Positions 5,928 to 6,041 of a stretch of DNA of 6,041 nucleotides are shown piece after piece. The notes below the pieces were generated by a model. That model was not told where the DNA came from and did no database searches. It saw nothing but the letters and a program-made list of their open reading frames with translations. This stretch comes from Nitrospirota bacterium (GTDB lineage Bacteria > Nitrospirota > Thermodesulfovibrionia > Thermodesulfovibrionales > JdFR-88). Positions within the stretch are counted from its first letter, which is position 1. Every line of letters begins with the position of its first letter. Made by a program: the position numbers and the translations under genes. The DNA lies in the NCBI GenBank assembly GCA_021789735.1, contig JAJYJB010000108.1, positions 1 to 6,041 on the forward strand, written 5' to 3'.

Positions 5928-6000
5928 GCCCATGTAGCTCAGTCGGCAGAGCACATCCTTGGTAAGGATGAGGTCACCGGTTCGATCCCGGTCATGGGCT
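5928..6000 (+). tRNA. tRNA-Thr (anticodon GGT)
   Basis: A complete 73-base cloverleaf. Acceptor GCCCATG pairs with CATGGGC (5993-5999). The anticodon stem CATCC/GGATG encloses loop TTGGTAA, with anticodon GGT at 5961-5963 reading ACC and ACU. T stem ACCGG/CCGGT is perfect around TTCGATC. Discriminator T at 6000 is followed by a T-run, so CCA is not encoded. It is the last tRNA of the cluster; by comparison with E. coli and many other bacteria, a tuf gene is expected next, but the remaining 41 bases do not reach one. Confidence 0.97.
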
Positions 6001-6041
6001 TTTTGATGAATGGAAATTCGCATGGTGTTTTTTTTGATTTT

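Noticed and set aside
5664..6023. A minus-strand reading frame of 119 codons across the tRNA cluster, with stretches such as RDSNPRPSAWKADALPLS and DRTGDLILTKDVLCRLSYMG.
   Set aside because: It is antisense to tRNA-Gly, tRNA-Thr(GGT) and the 3' end of tRNA-Tyr. These peptide patterns are the well-known false proteins produced by translating tRNA genes backwards.

Overview
The window looks like ordinary chromosomal DNA from a free-living, probably Gram-negative bacterium. It carries a heat-shock chaperone operon on the minus strand, a divergent rRNA methyltransferase gene, and a four-gene tRNA cluster on the plus strand. The organism cannot be fixed from this sequence. The HspR-type regulator next to dnaJ and clpB, the tRNA order, and a G/C-rich palindromic spacer element loosely suggest a deltaproteobacterial or Nitrospirota-like lineage; this is inference with low confidence.

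Layout. Positions 1-23 hold the 5' end of a tRNA-Leu gene on the minus strand, cut by the window edge. Positions 24-241 are a spacer with a possible tRNA promoter, a perfect G/C palindrome (88-108) and a hairpin just after clpB (194-218). From 4428 down to 242, on the minus strand, run dnaJ, hspR and clpB. The dnaJ stop is one base from the hspR start, and 61 bases separate hspR from clpB. Between dnaJ and the divergent rlmB gene (start 4623) lies a regulatory spacer of 194 bases. It contains a strong sigma70-type promoter for the operon, a HAIR-like candidate HspR operator inside that promoter, and three 15-bp tandem repeats in the dnaJ leader. RlmB ends at 5387. A spacer of 133 bases with two overlapping promoters and a 17-bp perfect palindrome then leads into tRNA-Thr(UGU), tRNA-Tyr(GUA), tRNA-Gly(UCC) and tRNA-Thr(GGU). 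This is the same order as the E. coli tRNA cluster in front of tufB. The last 41 bases are T-rich, with no recognisable gene.

How the parts fit. ClpB and DnaJ cooperate, with DnaK and GrpE encoded elsewhere, to dissolve protein aggregates. HspR is the likely repressor of its own operon, acting at the HAIR-like site overlapping the -35 hexamer. RlmB modifies 23S rRNA and the tRNAs serve translation, so the right half is a translation block. I see no mobile element, CRISPR array, defence system or clearly new system. The most checkable new points are the HAIR-like operator, the palindrome filling a tRNA promoter spacer, and the mixed presence of encoded CCA ends in one tRNA cluster.
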